Below the pieces are notes generated by a model. It saw nothing but the letters and a program-made list of their open reading frames with translations. It was not told the DNA's origin and did not search any database. The position numbers and the translations under genes were made by a program. Positions 53,691-64,000 of a stretch of DNA of 64,000 nt are shown here, one piece after another; position 1 is the first letter of the stretch; every line of letters starts with the position of its first letter. The stretch spans positions 23,586,452 to 23,650,451 of the forward strand of contig JAPTYO010000002.1 in the NCBI GenBank assembly GCA_036873135.1, given 5' to 3'. This stretch comes from Clarkia xantiana subsp. parviflora. Lineage: Eukaryota; Streptophyta; Magnoliopsida; Myrtales; Onagraceae.

Positions 53691-55634
53691 ATTATTTTTG
53701 TATGTTTTTATTGTATGTATGTATAGCTCGGTTGACTCTTAAGTCTTAACTATGTTGTATGCTTGTAATATTTCTTTCAACATTAATAGAAGTTTTCGTT
53801 CATTAAAAAAAACTACAAATACATAAGAACAAATAAATAATATAATATTGTTATGGTATTATTACTATATAGGTCATTGAGTAGTAAGAATAGTACAATA
53901 AATAAATTAATATGATGTAATATTTTGGGATTTGTTAGGATCCTTTGAAAGTATTCATGCTTTAAATTTATTTTTACAAATATTTTATTTACAATTTTAC
54001 CCAAAAATTTGTAAAATTAAATTGAATAATCACAATGATTATAAAAGTGGATTTTAAGATATTATTTTTGAATTTAAATGTTAATGTTTGCATCGTAGAA
54101 AATAAAAATAACTGTTTAAAAAAAAATATTTCGGGAGCAAAAATGAAAATAAAATAATTATTAGTAAGAGACAAAGTATAATGCTCTTAATATCGAAGGA
54201 TTAAACCATAAATAAAATAATTACTAAGTAAAAATAATACATGAAAACACCAATAATTTAAAATAATGTTAGACAAAACGGATATTTTAGGGTGAAAATA
54301 AGGGAATTATGAGTTAGTGGTTTATATTAAGGTTAGGGGAAATTAATAAAGATAATTATGGATTGAATATGAATGACTAAGGAGCTTTGCTCTCTATTTC
54401 TACAATATTTTGTATCTAATTTCTTTAATCTAATATTATCCGTTCTAAAATCTATCCACCTTCTATTTTAGGGAAAATTATGAAAAAAATGTAACATGTT
54501 TACTCTATGGTAAAAGATATAACAAGTTTTAGGTTGAATTGTTTTATATGCAATACGTTTACAAATAGTTGTTTAAAATGAAAAGTCAAATTATCCGTTA
54601 AAGTTGCTATTAAATAACATGTGCACAACATATGCAACTTAAGTGAAAGAAAAAAGAAAAAAAAAGTAAAGTGTAAACCAAATTTCCCTTACTCTATTTT
54701 CACTGACAGAGACTCTTCATATTCAACTATTTCACTTCACCTTTTTATTCTTCCATACCTTATCAGATATTAGAACGGATATATGGAAACATTGTGCTCT
54801 TTTTGTGATGAAAAGATCAGACAACTATGCAAACAATAATTTTGGAGGTGGTTAGCTCAACGAGGGTTGGCCGACTGCAGTTTAATAGACATTGTGTATA
54901 ACCTGATGATGTGATTAACAGCCACCTCAATATCTGTAACAATAATATAATGTATTTCTCAACTCATATATATATATATATATATTACATGACATGAATT
55001 TTTAATTGTCTATCACATAACTACCTGTACAAAATTTATCATATTTTCTTTTAAGAAGAGAAAAATAGAAAAATTTATCATGAATTTGTGTGAATGAAGA
55101 ACATATTATAATACTTTAAGGAGAGGTAAAGTCAGAATTTTTTTGTCCCTCCCTCTCTGTCTCAACTCATTTAGCTCATTTTCTAGCAATTCATTCTTGA
55201 TTGATCTATAATTATTTATTCATTCAACATTAACTTAGAAACAAATACTAGCTTAACATCTCGAATAAATCTACCCACTTCTCCAATCAACAAAATTTGT
55301 ATATGAATTAGTCTCGATGGTAAGTCCATTAATAAGAAACACATCAGCTGAGATACAAAGCGTTGCAGCATATACACAGCAGCATCCTGCAGAAATGATT
55401 GTAGCATTTTGTTGCAGAAGCTAAAGTAGAGGAGTATTGTGGAGCCATAACGACTTTAAAAAATTGTGAAGAAGTAGTAGAGAATAGGGATTTTCCTTTG
55501 AAGCATTGATAGACGTTAGCAGATTGAAGAAAATACCAAAATAGTGGCTTAGTAAAGGAAGGAGATGAAGACATTATTATAGAAATGATGTTTAAATGAC
55601 ATAATAGGTATTACATATTTTTTTAAAATTATTA
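53691..55634. other. AT-rich spacer, no recognised gene
   Basis: Small ORFs at 53813-54174 and 55216-55574 (- strand) have no recognisable motif or codon pattern. A TA microsatellite lies at 54966-54985. This is the longest stretch of the window without an identified mobile element, apart from 35713-37543. Confidence 0.45.
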
Positions 55635-56557
55635 TGGATGGGTATACGTCCGATTCGGGTTCGTTTTATATATTCGGATTTTTCTTAAACGTCAAACCCA
55701 CCAACGGCTTCAAATTATTTACCCGCGAGCTTAAAACGGTTCGGAACGCGCACGTACGGGTTCCGGACCGAAGACTCGTTCGGATTGTCGCGACAACCCG
55801 GACCACACCGGATTGTCGTAATACCTCGATGTTGTCCGGATTGTCCCCCCCCCCCGGTGACGCGCAAAGCCTAATCATATGTAATTCTTCGTTTCTTCGT
55901 GTGCTATCTTCTATTAATAACTTTGGGAATCCCATATGGATTTTTACTTGAATCAGATCAATTCTTTTTTGAATCACGTACACACTGCACGTGCGAGCCT
56001 TCCCGATGTCAACTTTACTCCCGTCCATGCCCGGTTCACGTTTATACTAAACCGGCGTCGGACCGTTCAAAACCGGTTTTGCTCCTAGGCTTCTCTATAT
56101 ATAGGAAACTAGACCAACCATTTCAAGGAATTCACAACTTAAGTTGACAAAGGAAGCTCTGACTTCTCTCTAGCTTTGTCTCTCAAGATCTCTGATTTAA
56201 GCATCGAAGAGGGCTCATCGCACTCCACCCCCACCCCCCTCTACGTGGTTTGCGATACGACCCCTTGTGCAGGTGTTAGGAGGCATTCGCGCTGACACCG
56301 CGGGACATGTGCACGCGCCGACACTCCTAGACATCAACGTCCCGACGTACAGAAAACTACGCATACAGACATCCAAACACTTAGTCATTTTAAGGGCTTG
56401 CAAGTCTCTGACAATCTGACACCCCGACACTCCGAGTGTCCGACACCCCGACTGTCGGACACCCGCTAGCTCTAACAACTCGTCAACATAGCTACACAAC
56501 ACTTCAAGGACCCGACGACTTTCGAGTCAACGACCCGCGAAGAGTCAGGATCCAACA
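55635..56557 (+). repeat. 5' LTR of RT-5
   Basis: It starts TGGATGGGTATACG (the 3' copy starts TGATGGGTATACG) and ends GGATCCAACA, 923 bp. TATA-like CTCTATATATAGG near 56091 and the GCTCTGACTTCTCTCTAGCT motif follow. A CCCCCCCCCCGG run near 55848 and an insertion of about 110 bp around 55780-55970 distinguish it from the 3' copy. Confidence 0.85.
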
Positions 56558-56799
56558 TTTGGCGCCGTCTGTGGGAAACACTACAAAAAGTCATAACGTA
56601 CCACTGTTATTCTTAGATCACCAGAGATCACCATTTTACAAGACTCCGAAGAACTACACATCGAGGTGTAGTGCGTGTACGCGCCGACACACAAACATGA
56701 GGCGTAATACCTCACTCCCAGATTATAAGCGCAGCGTGTGCACACGCGTGTCGACATATCAATGTGAGATCTACCACCTCAAATACGGAGCACCTAACG

Positions 56800-57000
56800 G
56801 ATTCACTAAGTGGCTATCATGTCCGCGCATCTCGGAGCGGCTATCATGTCCGCACATCTCGGAGCGGCTATCATGTCCGCGCACCTCGGAGCGGTTATCA
56901 TGTCCGCGCATCTCGGAGCGGCTATCATGGTTGTGCATCTCTAGAAGTGACTATCATATCCACCTCTCTCTAGGCGGCTATCATGTCCGTGCGTTGTCCA
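56800..57000. repeat. RT-5 27-bp tandem repeat (CTCGGAGCGGCTATCATGTC)
   Basis: At least five units, starting at 56831, 56858, 56885 and 56912, with CTCGGAGCGGCTATCATGTC and CGCGCAT. The exact 27-bp period keeps a frame open, so ORFs 56436-57023 and 56764-56973 appear. They are not genes. Confidence 0.85.
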
Positions 57001-57174
57001 ACGATTATCGTGTTCACAAGTAATGAGTTATATACATGTTCATGAGACGTATCAAGAAGGCATTCTACCTTGGGAAAAAACAAATACGGGTCGCAAGACA
57101 CACTCTACCTCGGGGAAAAATAATTAGCGGTCGGAGGAAGCACTCTATCTTGAAAACACCTGGTAGCGGCAACA

Positions 57175-57330
57175 ACATGGAAAGGCACGTCGCCTCGTCG
57201 ACCTCTGACTGATACCATGGAAATGCACGTCGCCTCGTCGACCTCTGACCTATACTACAAGGCACGTCGCCTCGTTGACCTCTGACCTACACTACAAGGC
57301 ACGTCGCCTCGTCGACCTCTGACCTACGCC
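57175..57330. repeat. RT-5 tandem repeat (AAGGCACGTCGCCTCGTCGA)
   Basis: Four units of about 40 bp with GGCACGTCGCCTCGTCGACC and TCTGACCTA. Two related words (CGTCGCCTCG) lie inside a dyad. Flanking pieces at 57060-57150 and 57355-57450 contain CACCCTACCT-GGAAAA repeats. Confidence 0.75.
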
Positions 57331-57479
57331 CTACCGTTAACATCAAGTAGCAGTCGCCAAATGCACCCTACCTGGGAAAAACCGAGTAGCAGTCGTGGAA
57401 CGCACCCTACTTTGGAAAACCCAAGTAGCAGTCGGTACACGGGTGCAACTCCACATGAACGAGCTGAGTACTCAATTAT

Positions 57480-58615
57480 AACGTGGCGAACATCCCCGAC
57501 ATGGGGGCAACTCTATACATACGGACTTATAAGTTCACAACTACTACATAGCGAACATCCTCTTTACAGGGGCAACTCTATGTTAGTAAGGGCCTCGTCC
57601 CGAAACTTATACAGCCTATACGGTACTACGCGCGTCTACCTGACCCGACACTACGCGCGTCTGCGCGGCCCAACACTACGCGAGTCAGCGCGACCCAACA
57701 CATGTCTATCATGGGACGTTCATCGACAACACGTCGGAGGCCTAACACCTCGCAGCTAAGGGGCTAGTGCGCCTATGGTTCAAACTGGCACCTACATACA
57801 CCTATATGATCTACGCGTCTATACGACACATACATGCGCGTACCCGGCCACGTCACTACAAACACTCCACTCCGAGGGCAATACTATATTGATAAAGGCC
57901 TCGTCTCTCGACATACATGTTACGAACATACTCCTATTATGAGGCGTTCGTCAACGACGCGGCGGAGGCATGGCGCCTCGCAGTCTTAGGACCTGCGCGT
58001 CCGTAACACACACTCCTCTATGTAGTGTTAGGGTAAAGTTTATCTCTCCTTAATTTCTCTAACTCTTTTTATGAGTCTTTAGCATATATGCGTACATGCC
58101 CTTGCATCATTGCTATCATATACTTGTGCTCATGTCATTGTACATTGCTTTCCATGTTTACATCATTGATCGCATGCCACTACACGTCGCGCGTCTACTC
58201 ACATACGCGCGTATGCAATGTTCATACACATACATACACGACATATATTTATTGTCATGACCTCGTTAAATACATACTTTTATGTATATAATCACATATG
58301 CATTTCTATATTTATATCAATGATTGCACAATCATCGTGTGTCCTACGCTTACTTACACACGTGCATACACCATGTTTGCATACACGTCAGCGTTTACGT
58401 CCATGTTACGTACGTACACATACATTGCTATGCATATACCTGTTATACATGTATACTCGCTCGTTAAAATAAAAGGAGGGATACGCTATATCAAGGCCCA
58501 CGCGCCAACAGACAGTAACTCCACATCGAGGTAACACCCGAGCTTGAATCGAACGTATACTCTATCGAAAATAGAGGCGAGCAAGGGCCACGTCACTACT
58601 TGACTCGGGGGAAAA
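57480..58615. other. RT-5 3' non-coding region shared with RT-1
   Basis: 57480-57620 parallels 4720-4855 of RT-1 (ATGTTAGTAAG-GCCTCGTCC). 58060-58470 parallels 5690-6010 (CATA-rich). The region ends at ACTCGGGGGAAAA. No gene is supported. Confidence 0.65.
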
Positions 58616-59120
58616 TGATGGGTATACGTGAGATTCATGTTCGTTTTATATATTCGGATTTTGTTTACACGTCAAACCCACCAACGGCTTCAAATTATTT
58701 ACCCGTGAGCTTAAAACGGTTCGGAACGTGCGTACGCGTTCCAGACTGGGTACGGATTGTCCCCCCGGGTGACGCGCAAACCCTTACGTACACACTGCAC
58801 GTGCGAGCCTTCCTGATGTCAACTTTACTCCTGTCCACGCCCGGTTCACGTTTTACACTAAACCGACGTCGGACCGTTAAAAACCGGTTTTGCTCTTAGG
58901 CTTTCCTATATATAGGAAACTAGGCCAACCATTTCAAGGGATTCACAACTTAAGTTGACAAAGGAAGCTCTGACTTCTCTCTAGCTTTCTCTCTCAAGAT
59001 CTCTGAATTAAGCATCAGAGAGGGCTCATCGCACTCCACCCCCTCCCCTCTACATGGTGTGCGATACCGCCCCTTGTGCAGGTGTTAGGAGGCATTCGCG
59101 CTGACACCGCAGGACATGTG
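58616..59120 (+). repeat. 3' LTR of RT-5, truncated by the Copia insertion
   Basis: TGATGGGTATACG start, TATA-like TTCCTATATATAGG near 58903, pyrimidine-rich motif, then GGACATGTG where the Copia LTR starts. The 5' copy continues GGACATGTGCACGCGCCG, so the rest should lie beyond the Copia element, outside the window. Confidence 0.88.
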
Positions 59121-60214
59121 TGTTAGATTACGGGGAGTAATCACTACGGAAACACAAAACATGGTACGTGCACGTAATCGAAATTACGCAGCGGAAGAGT
59201 TACACATACCTCAACAGTTACCGTAGTCCAAGATCCTTTGTACGAGAGAGTTCTCGATCCACCGGACGAAACCCGTAGAGGTTCTTGTGAAAGAAGCCCT
59301 ACGTGGTGTTAGCTCCACAGAAAAACCTCTGATCAATTCTTGGCACGGGGACAGATCTTTGGAGAGTTGCTCGAAAGCAATTTGGCACACCTTCGGTGTT
59401 GACAATGGTTCGGCCGAAACTAGTAGGTGTGGGAGGAGGGTTTTCTCTCTAAAACACTATTGTGAGGGAATTATGATTAACCCTAAAATATTCCCTAACA
59501 CCTCTTATTTATAGGAGGAGTAAAGTGGACAAAAGTCCACTTTACCCCACCTTAATAATTCGCCCGGCCTATGTATTTGGGGAGGCCCAATTTTGGGCCT
59601 CCCCTGTCAATTGGGATTTGGGTCTGGCCCAATTACCCTAATGTGACATTTACCCAAGTGTTAGCATATGGTGACGTGGCGCCGTAATAGGAGCCCGTTA
59701 ATTAAGGGAATTACCTAAGTTAATTAGCTAATTGTCAATCTGGGCAAATTGGGCCAAATCCAATTAGTAATTGACAAGGGAGGCGTAAAATGGGCCTCCC
59801 CCCTTATTATGCATGGTTCGGCCGAAACCCTAGTACCACATTGGTTGGAGTTGCCTTTTGGCAACTCCACCCAATACTATATATAGGGGTGACTCCTAAG
59901 GGTTTAAACACACAATTAATAACAAGGATCTCCATTGAGAAAACTTGTCACCCTAGTCTAATATTTCGGCACCACCAACATCAAGTCCATCTCCGTTGAA
60001 GAATCGATCAGAGGTCTTGTTGTGGAGCTACATCGCGTGGGACTTCTTCTAACGAAGAACTTGCACGTGGTTCCGACCAGAGGATTAGAACTCCCTCCAC
60101 TTCGTTCTTGGGCAGGAAAGCTAAAAGGTATGTGTACTAATTCCGCTGCGTAGATTAGATTTCTTGAAAGTACACGTTTAGCATTCCGTAGTATTACGTC
60201 CCCGTAATCCAACA
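59121..60214 (+). repeat. 5' LTR of RT-6 with long inverted-repeat arms
   Basis: 1094 bp, TGTTAGATTACGGGG to CCCCGTAATCCAACA. The first 220 bases and the last 220 are imperfect inverted copies. Matching blocks are TACGCAGCGGAA, ACACATACCT, TTAGCTCCACA/TGTGGAGCTA and ACCTCTGATC. A TATA-like ACTATATATAGGGG lies near 59875. Both halves contain ATGGTTCGGCCGAAAC in direct orientation (59405, 59814). Confidence 0.9.
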
Positions 60215-60215
60215 G

Positions 60216-60229
60216 TGGTATCAGAGCAA
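60216..60229 (+). promoter_or_regulatory. Primer binding site of RT-6 (initiator tRNA-Met type)
   Basis: TGGTATCAGAGCAAGG starts one base after the LTR. TGGTATCAGAGC is the standard plant Copia PBS. Confidence 0.95.
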
Positions 60230-60850
60230 GGTTAGGAGTTCTTAATTTTTGTTGATAAACTGATGTTCTTGAATCTATGAAAAATTCGAAATTTTTAGGT
60301 TGATGAACATCAATATATGTTTCGAATTTTTCAACATGAAATCATGTGTTTGATCTTTAAAAACTTAAATTTTTTGAAATTTATGTGTTTTTGAGGATCA
60401 AAACCGAAAATTTTGTTATGTATTTGATTTTGATGTTCATAATCTTCAAGAACACCATGAGTTTTATCAAGAACACAATTTGGATTCTTGATCAAGGTAG
60501 TATTTGATCTTAAAATTTGACAACTTTTCCAACTTTTAGTGTTTGTACCGAAAACCCTAGGGGTATTTTAGGTAATTTTTTAAATTTTCTTGGTCACCAA
60601 GTTATTAAAATTTCGGCACAAATATTTTAATATATATGTTGCCATTTTTAAATTTTATTAATAGGTAACTATATATCTACAAGTTGGAAAATATGGATAG
60701 GTTTATAATATAATATTGTAAAAGATATTAACTATCAATATATATAGTTAAAGATAGGGTTAATATATATTGATAGAATTAATTACTATATAAGATTAAG
60801 AAAATATATTGTCTACATATTTTAATCCCTAAAGATATATTTGACAATAA

Positions 60851-60929
<79 letters not shown>

Positions 60930-62294
60930 GCCGAAATTTTTATATATGTGTATATATATTGTTGATTGATTTACATCTTATAGATAAAATCTTGACAATA
61001 TTTATATATATATTTAAATTTATGCCGAAATGATATATATATATATATATATATATATTAGCAATATTGGAAATTATTTTAATAATGATTATTATTTATT
61101 GGAGGTTAAGTTGAGTTTTTTGTGGATTTTAAAACACTACTTAGCTCACAAGGAATTATTCGGCCGAACCCTAGGGTTTATGGGCCGGTCCAATTACTAA
61201 ACCGGAGCGGGTAAAACCAATCCGGGTTTTCTTAATCGGGTTGACCTAGTCGGGTCGAGACGGACCATAGTAATTAAATTAAACCTAACCAGACCGATTT
61301 CGAGTGAGGAACCGAACCACAATATTATTTTATTGAACCAGTTCGGACCAAACCGAATTTTTAAAATCTGACCGACTTGAACCGGATTTTAAATTGGACC
61401 GAACCAAATTTCAAAATTTTGGGAAATTTTAAATTGTTCAATAAAATAGGATGTCAAATTTTAAATCCAAAATTTTTTCGAACTTTAAAATTAGCCTAAA
61501 CAGTGCTCTTAGGGTTTGTGTTTTAATACACGGTTTCAATCAAAACCTTAATGCCTGGTTTCGATTATGGGGATGGATCTCAGACTTGCATGTTTTTGGG
61601 ACTTGATTAAATTAATGGGCTGATTTGCAATTGTTTACTTTCTGCATCATATGTTTTGATATAATTAGAACTGTCGTCTTGACTTAGTCAAGCCAGCTGG
61701 ATATTTTTATTGCGAGCATTGAGCTCTGGGATTTAAATATATGGTTTGCGCAATAGGATAGACATGCTATGCTGATTGAAAGTGCCTAGAATCCATGTCT
61801 AGAAATTCACATGATTGATTGTAAGCATGAATTGCAAAACAGCCCCTAATATTTTCAAAGCATTTTATAAAACCGAAAATTCCAGTCGCCAATTATGCAT
61901 GATGTGTGCGGATATTGCATGTTTTGACGCGTATGCTAGGATGTTCGCAATAGAACGCATGTGATAATTTACTTTACGTAGAATTATATATGCTAGGAAC
62001 ATTAGACGCATGACGCGTAAGCATGTTGTGTTCGATATTTATGTCATGGTATGATGATTTACTAGATGTAGTATAATTATAAATATGCATGAGTAAATTA
62101 TCGGATAATTTTACAAAATCATAAGGGCCTTGGGAAAGCCATGATCGGGTATGCTTATTTGAAAATTCCCGTTCCGGTAATTTGCAATAGAATAACCGTT
62201 TTCAAAAGACTGATCTATTAGATTGAAAACGACAATAGTGTGAATTCTTTCACGACACCCCCTTTCTCGGCTTACTGAAGGTTGGTTTGGTTTA
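60230..62294. other. RT-6 leader with TA microsatellites
   Basis: Two kilobases of AT-rich leader between PBS and gag. Alternating TA runs lie at 60859-60926 and 61028-61058. GGTTTATGGGCCGG and many GAACCG words occur near 61170-61400. No ORF is supported. Confidence 0.6.
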
Positions 62295-63413
62295 GTGACT
62301 GAAGAATCACTATTCGTCGTATGCAATTCTGTCAAAATGTTGTTATCTTCCCAACCTAGTATTGTTATCGATGAATATATGGCATTATCATGTGAATCTG
62401 AGCTATTAGTTGAGACGAATTATGACTCGTGGAGCAAACGCGTCATTACGATTTTGGAAGCACAAGGTCTGTGTGACCACATACAAATAACCATGAATTA
62501 CCCAAATGTCGGACTCACCAAAGATCTGGCATTTTCCCACTTTAAGTGGGAGCAAGATGACAAGAAAGCAAAGGAGCTGATACTGTCGGTAATGTCAGAA
62601 AATTTCTATGTCCGCTATAAGGATGATCCGACGACAAAGTACATCTGGGATGCCCTCTTTCTGAAATATGGAAGTGGCATGGTAGTTACACTGCACCCAC
62701 TTATACCAACATTAGAAACCTGTCTGAACAACAACAGTAAGAGTGTACTTGAAAAAGTATACGACCTCCTTCGCCTAATCGAGCCACTGGAAGATGACAG
62801 TCAGATGACTGAATGGGATAAAATTCAGGCCATAGTAGGGATCCTCCCGAAGTCTTGGAGAGCAAAAAAGGCCATATTGACTGTCAGCAGTTCCGTAATT
62901 GATATTGCATCTGTCCTGAAAATAGTCGAGATGGAACAGGCTCGATTAAAATCGGTGTCGAAGGAACCGAAATCCACAGGACAAGCTGGCCGCAAGAAAA
63001 GGAAATTCAGGAACAAAGGAAAGAAACAACAGGCAGTCGACGGTAAAACGTTGACTTCACCTAAACAAGGCAGTCCCAGATTAAAATCTGAGATAGTTTG
63101 CGGGAACTCCAGCCCACGTCGAATAAGCGATGGTGCAGGTTCCAGCAAATCGCATCCTGAAAAGGTATGCGAATTTGGTAGAGGAAGCTTTAGTTTCCTC
63201 AACTGTCATGTTAACTGACTCAAATCCGTCTTGGATTCTTGATTCAGGTGCAACGGACCACATAGCCTACGATCGAGAACTATTTGCCAAGTTTAGACGA
63301 TTGCCGAAGGATTCTAAAAGGATATACATTGGCGACAACTCACAAGTTGAAGTCATAGGGGTAGGGACTTGCAAATTGCCGATGGGCAATGGCAAACTCT
63401 TACTTCTAGATAA
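62295..63413 (+). pseudogene. Copia gag and N-terminal protease of RT-6, frameshifted and cut
   Basis: The gag frame (62295-63218) has NYDSWSKRVITILEAQGL near residue 41, then KYIWDALFLKYGSG and a Lys-rich tail, typical of UBN2-type Copia Gag. The M at 62295 or the second at 62337 could be the start. A CCHC knuckle is expected near 63090 but is corrupted. The protease frame, one register away (63130-63413), contains WILDSGATDHIAYDRELF with the catalytic Asp intact. It stops at LLLDN where the RT-7 LTR begins. Gag would form the particle. Integrase and reverse transcriptase would lie beyond the window or be lost. Confidence 0.88.
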
Positions 63414-63414
63414 T

Positions 63415-64000
63415 TGATGGATATACGCCCAATTTGAACCCGTTGAATTCCGAATCATTTTATTTTTATCACCCCGTTAGTGATTGTAAATCGAAACTTT
63501 GACCCGAACACCCCGCCGAAACACCAAGGGTCCGGACGAGGCAAAAATACTCGTCCGGGCCACACGTCGAACTCACCTAGGTGAGATCGGGTGGCCAAAC
63601 CCGATCTCCCTTAGGGGAGATCGGGTTGGCCAACCCATCTCCCCTAGGGAGGGGTTGGGTGGCCACACCCAACCCCTACCCTTAGGGGTCGGATTTTCTC
63701 TCCGCCCCCAAGGGCCCTGACACCGTTTCCTGACTCCCACACTTAGATTATTTACGCCAACCTCTCCATGCTTTAAAGTTTTAATTATGTGATCAAGGAC
63801 TAATTAATTGTGTTTAAAGGTTAACGATGTCATTAAGTCACCTTAATGACACCGTTACCTATAAATACAACCCTTCCACCATTCATTTGATCATCTTGAT
63901 TACTTGCACATTTTTAGCTCTGGCTTCTCTCTACATTTTATCTCTCTAGAAGTATTCTGACTTAAGCATCGGAGAGGGTTCATCAAGCACCACCCCCCCC
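63415..64000 (+). repeat. RT-7: Tat-like LTR, runs off the window
   Basis: TGATGGATATACGCCC matches the LTR starts of RT-1, RT-4 and RT-5. A TATA box (CCTATAAATACAA) lies near 63860. The pyrimidine-rich CTCTGGCTTCTCTCT and CATCGGAGAGGGTTCATCAA motifs follow, as in the other Tat-like LTRs. A local GGGAGATCGGGT / ACCCGATCTCCC inverted repeat lies at 63580-63660. Whether this is a solo LTR or a 5' LTR cannot be told. Confidence 0.85.

Larger units (their letters stand above)
55635..59120 (+). mobile_element. RT-5: non-coding Tat-like LTR element, 3' LTR interrupted
   Basis: The 5' LTR is 55635-56557. A PBS (TGGCGCCGTCTGTGGGA, 56560-56576) follows and a purine tract (ACTCGGGGGAAAA) precedes the 3' LTR at 58616. 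The 2.06-kb interior has no gag or pol. It shares minisatellite and 3' sequences with RT-1, so it looks like a deletion derivative of that family. The 3' LTR is cut at 59120 by RT-6. Confidence 0.85.
59121..63414 (+). mobile_element. RT-6: Ty1-Copia LTR retrotransposon, interrupted at 63414
   Basis: The 5' LTR is 59121-60214. The PBS TGGTATCAGAGC (60216-60227) fits initiator tRNA-Met, the hallmark of Copia elements. A 2-kb AT-rich leader, gag (62295-63218) and the start of protease follow. At 63415 another LTR interrupts the element inside the protease. Expected TSD ATGTG (59116-59120) cannot be checked because the 3' end is outside the window. Confidence 0.92.

Noticed and set aside
55216..55574. 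Two short - strand ORFs (63 and 76 codons)
   Set aside because: No recognised domain and no support from neighbours.

Overview
The window looks like gene-poor nuclear DNA of a flowering plant. It is AT-rich, almost entirely built of nested transposable elements, and shows no intact host gene. The evidence for a plant is the mix of element types: LTR elements of the Ty3-Gypsy Tat type (PBS starting TGGCGCCGT or TGGCGACTC), a Ty1-Copia element with an initiator-Met PBS, CACTA, hAT, PIF/Harbinger and Mutator DNA elements, Helitrons, and captured fragments of plant-like CutA and SNF2-family genes. The species cannot be named from the sequence. All boundaries were read by eye from terminal motifs, target-site duplications (TSDs) and comparison of repeat copies inside the window.

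Layout. (i) 1-6768: 3' part of a Tat-like element (RT-1, + strand) with a gag remnant, minisatellites, a broken antisense ORF and a 3' LTR. (ii) about 6769-20112: an outer, apparently non-coding LTR element on the - strand (RT-2) full of tandem arrays. One array is split by a complete second element (RT-3, 9622-16362, - strand) that carries gag-pro, a 162-bp higher-order tandem array and an opposite-strand ORF. (iii) 20113-22461: a repeat segment, a Harbinger-like element and a hAT element nested in it. (iv) 22462-33281: complete Tat-like element RT-4 (TSD GTATC) with gag-pro, a second gag-like segment, a hairpin-forming tandem array and an antisense ORF, but no reverse transcriptase or integrase. 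(v) 33287-46135: AT-rich DNA with a Mutator element keeping the end of its transposase, Helitron ends flanking a CutA pseudogene, a GC-rich Mutator-like element, small hAT and Harbinger MITEs, a tRNA-like SINE head and a second Harbinger copy with its own nested insert. (vi) 46136-53690: a nest of Helitron, an unclassified TIR element, a hAT MITE and a CACTA element carrying SNF2 helicase exons. (vii) 55635-64000: RT-5 (non-coding Tat-like derivative), whose 3' LTR is interrupted by a Copia element (RT-6), itself interrupted by a further Tat-like LTR (RT-7).

How the parts fit. RT-1, RT-3 and RT-4 share one design: gag and protease in sense, no pol, a tandem array, and on the opposite strand a coding unit resembling the 'putative gypsy type transposon' (Transposase_28) family with a coiled coil and a conserved C-terminal block. 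RT-5 appears to be the same type stripped of all coding sequence. They would depend on enzymes made elsewhere. The tandem arrays of RT-3 and RT-4 can fold into regular stem-loops, which is the most intriguing unexplained signal. Paralogous repeat copies in the window act as natural empty sites, so several insertions (two hAT types, CACTA, Helitron) can be proven by comparison within the window.
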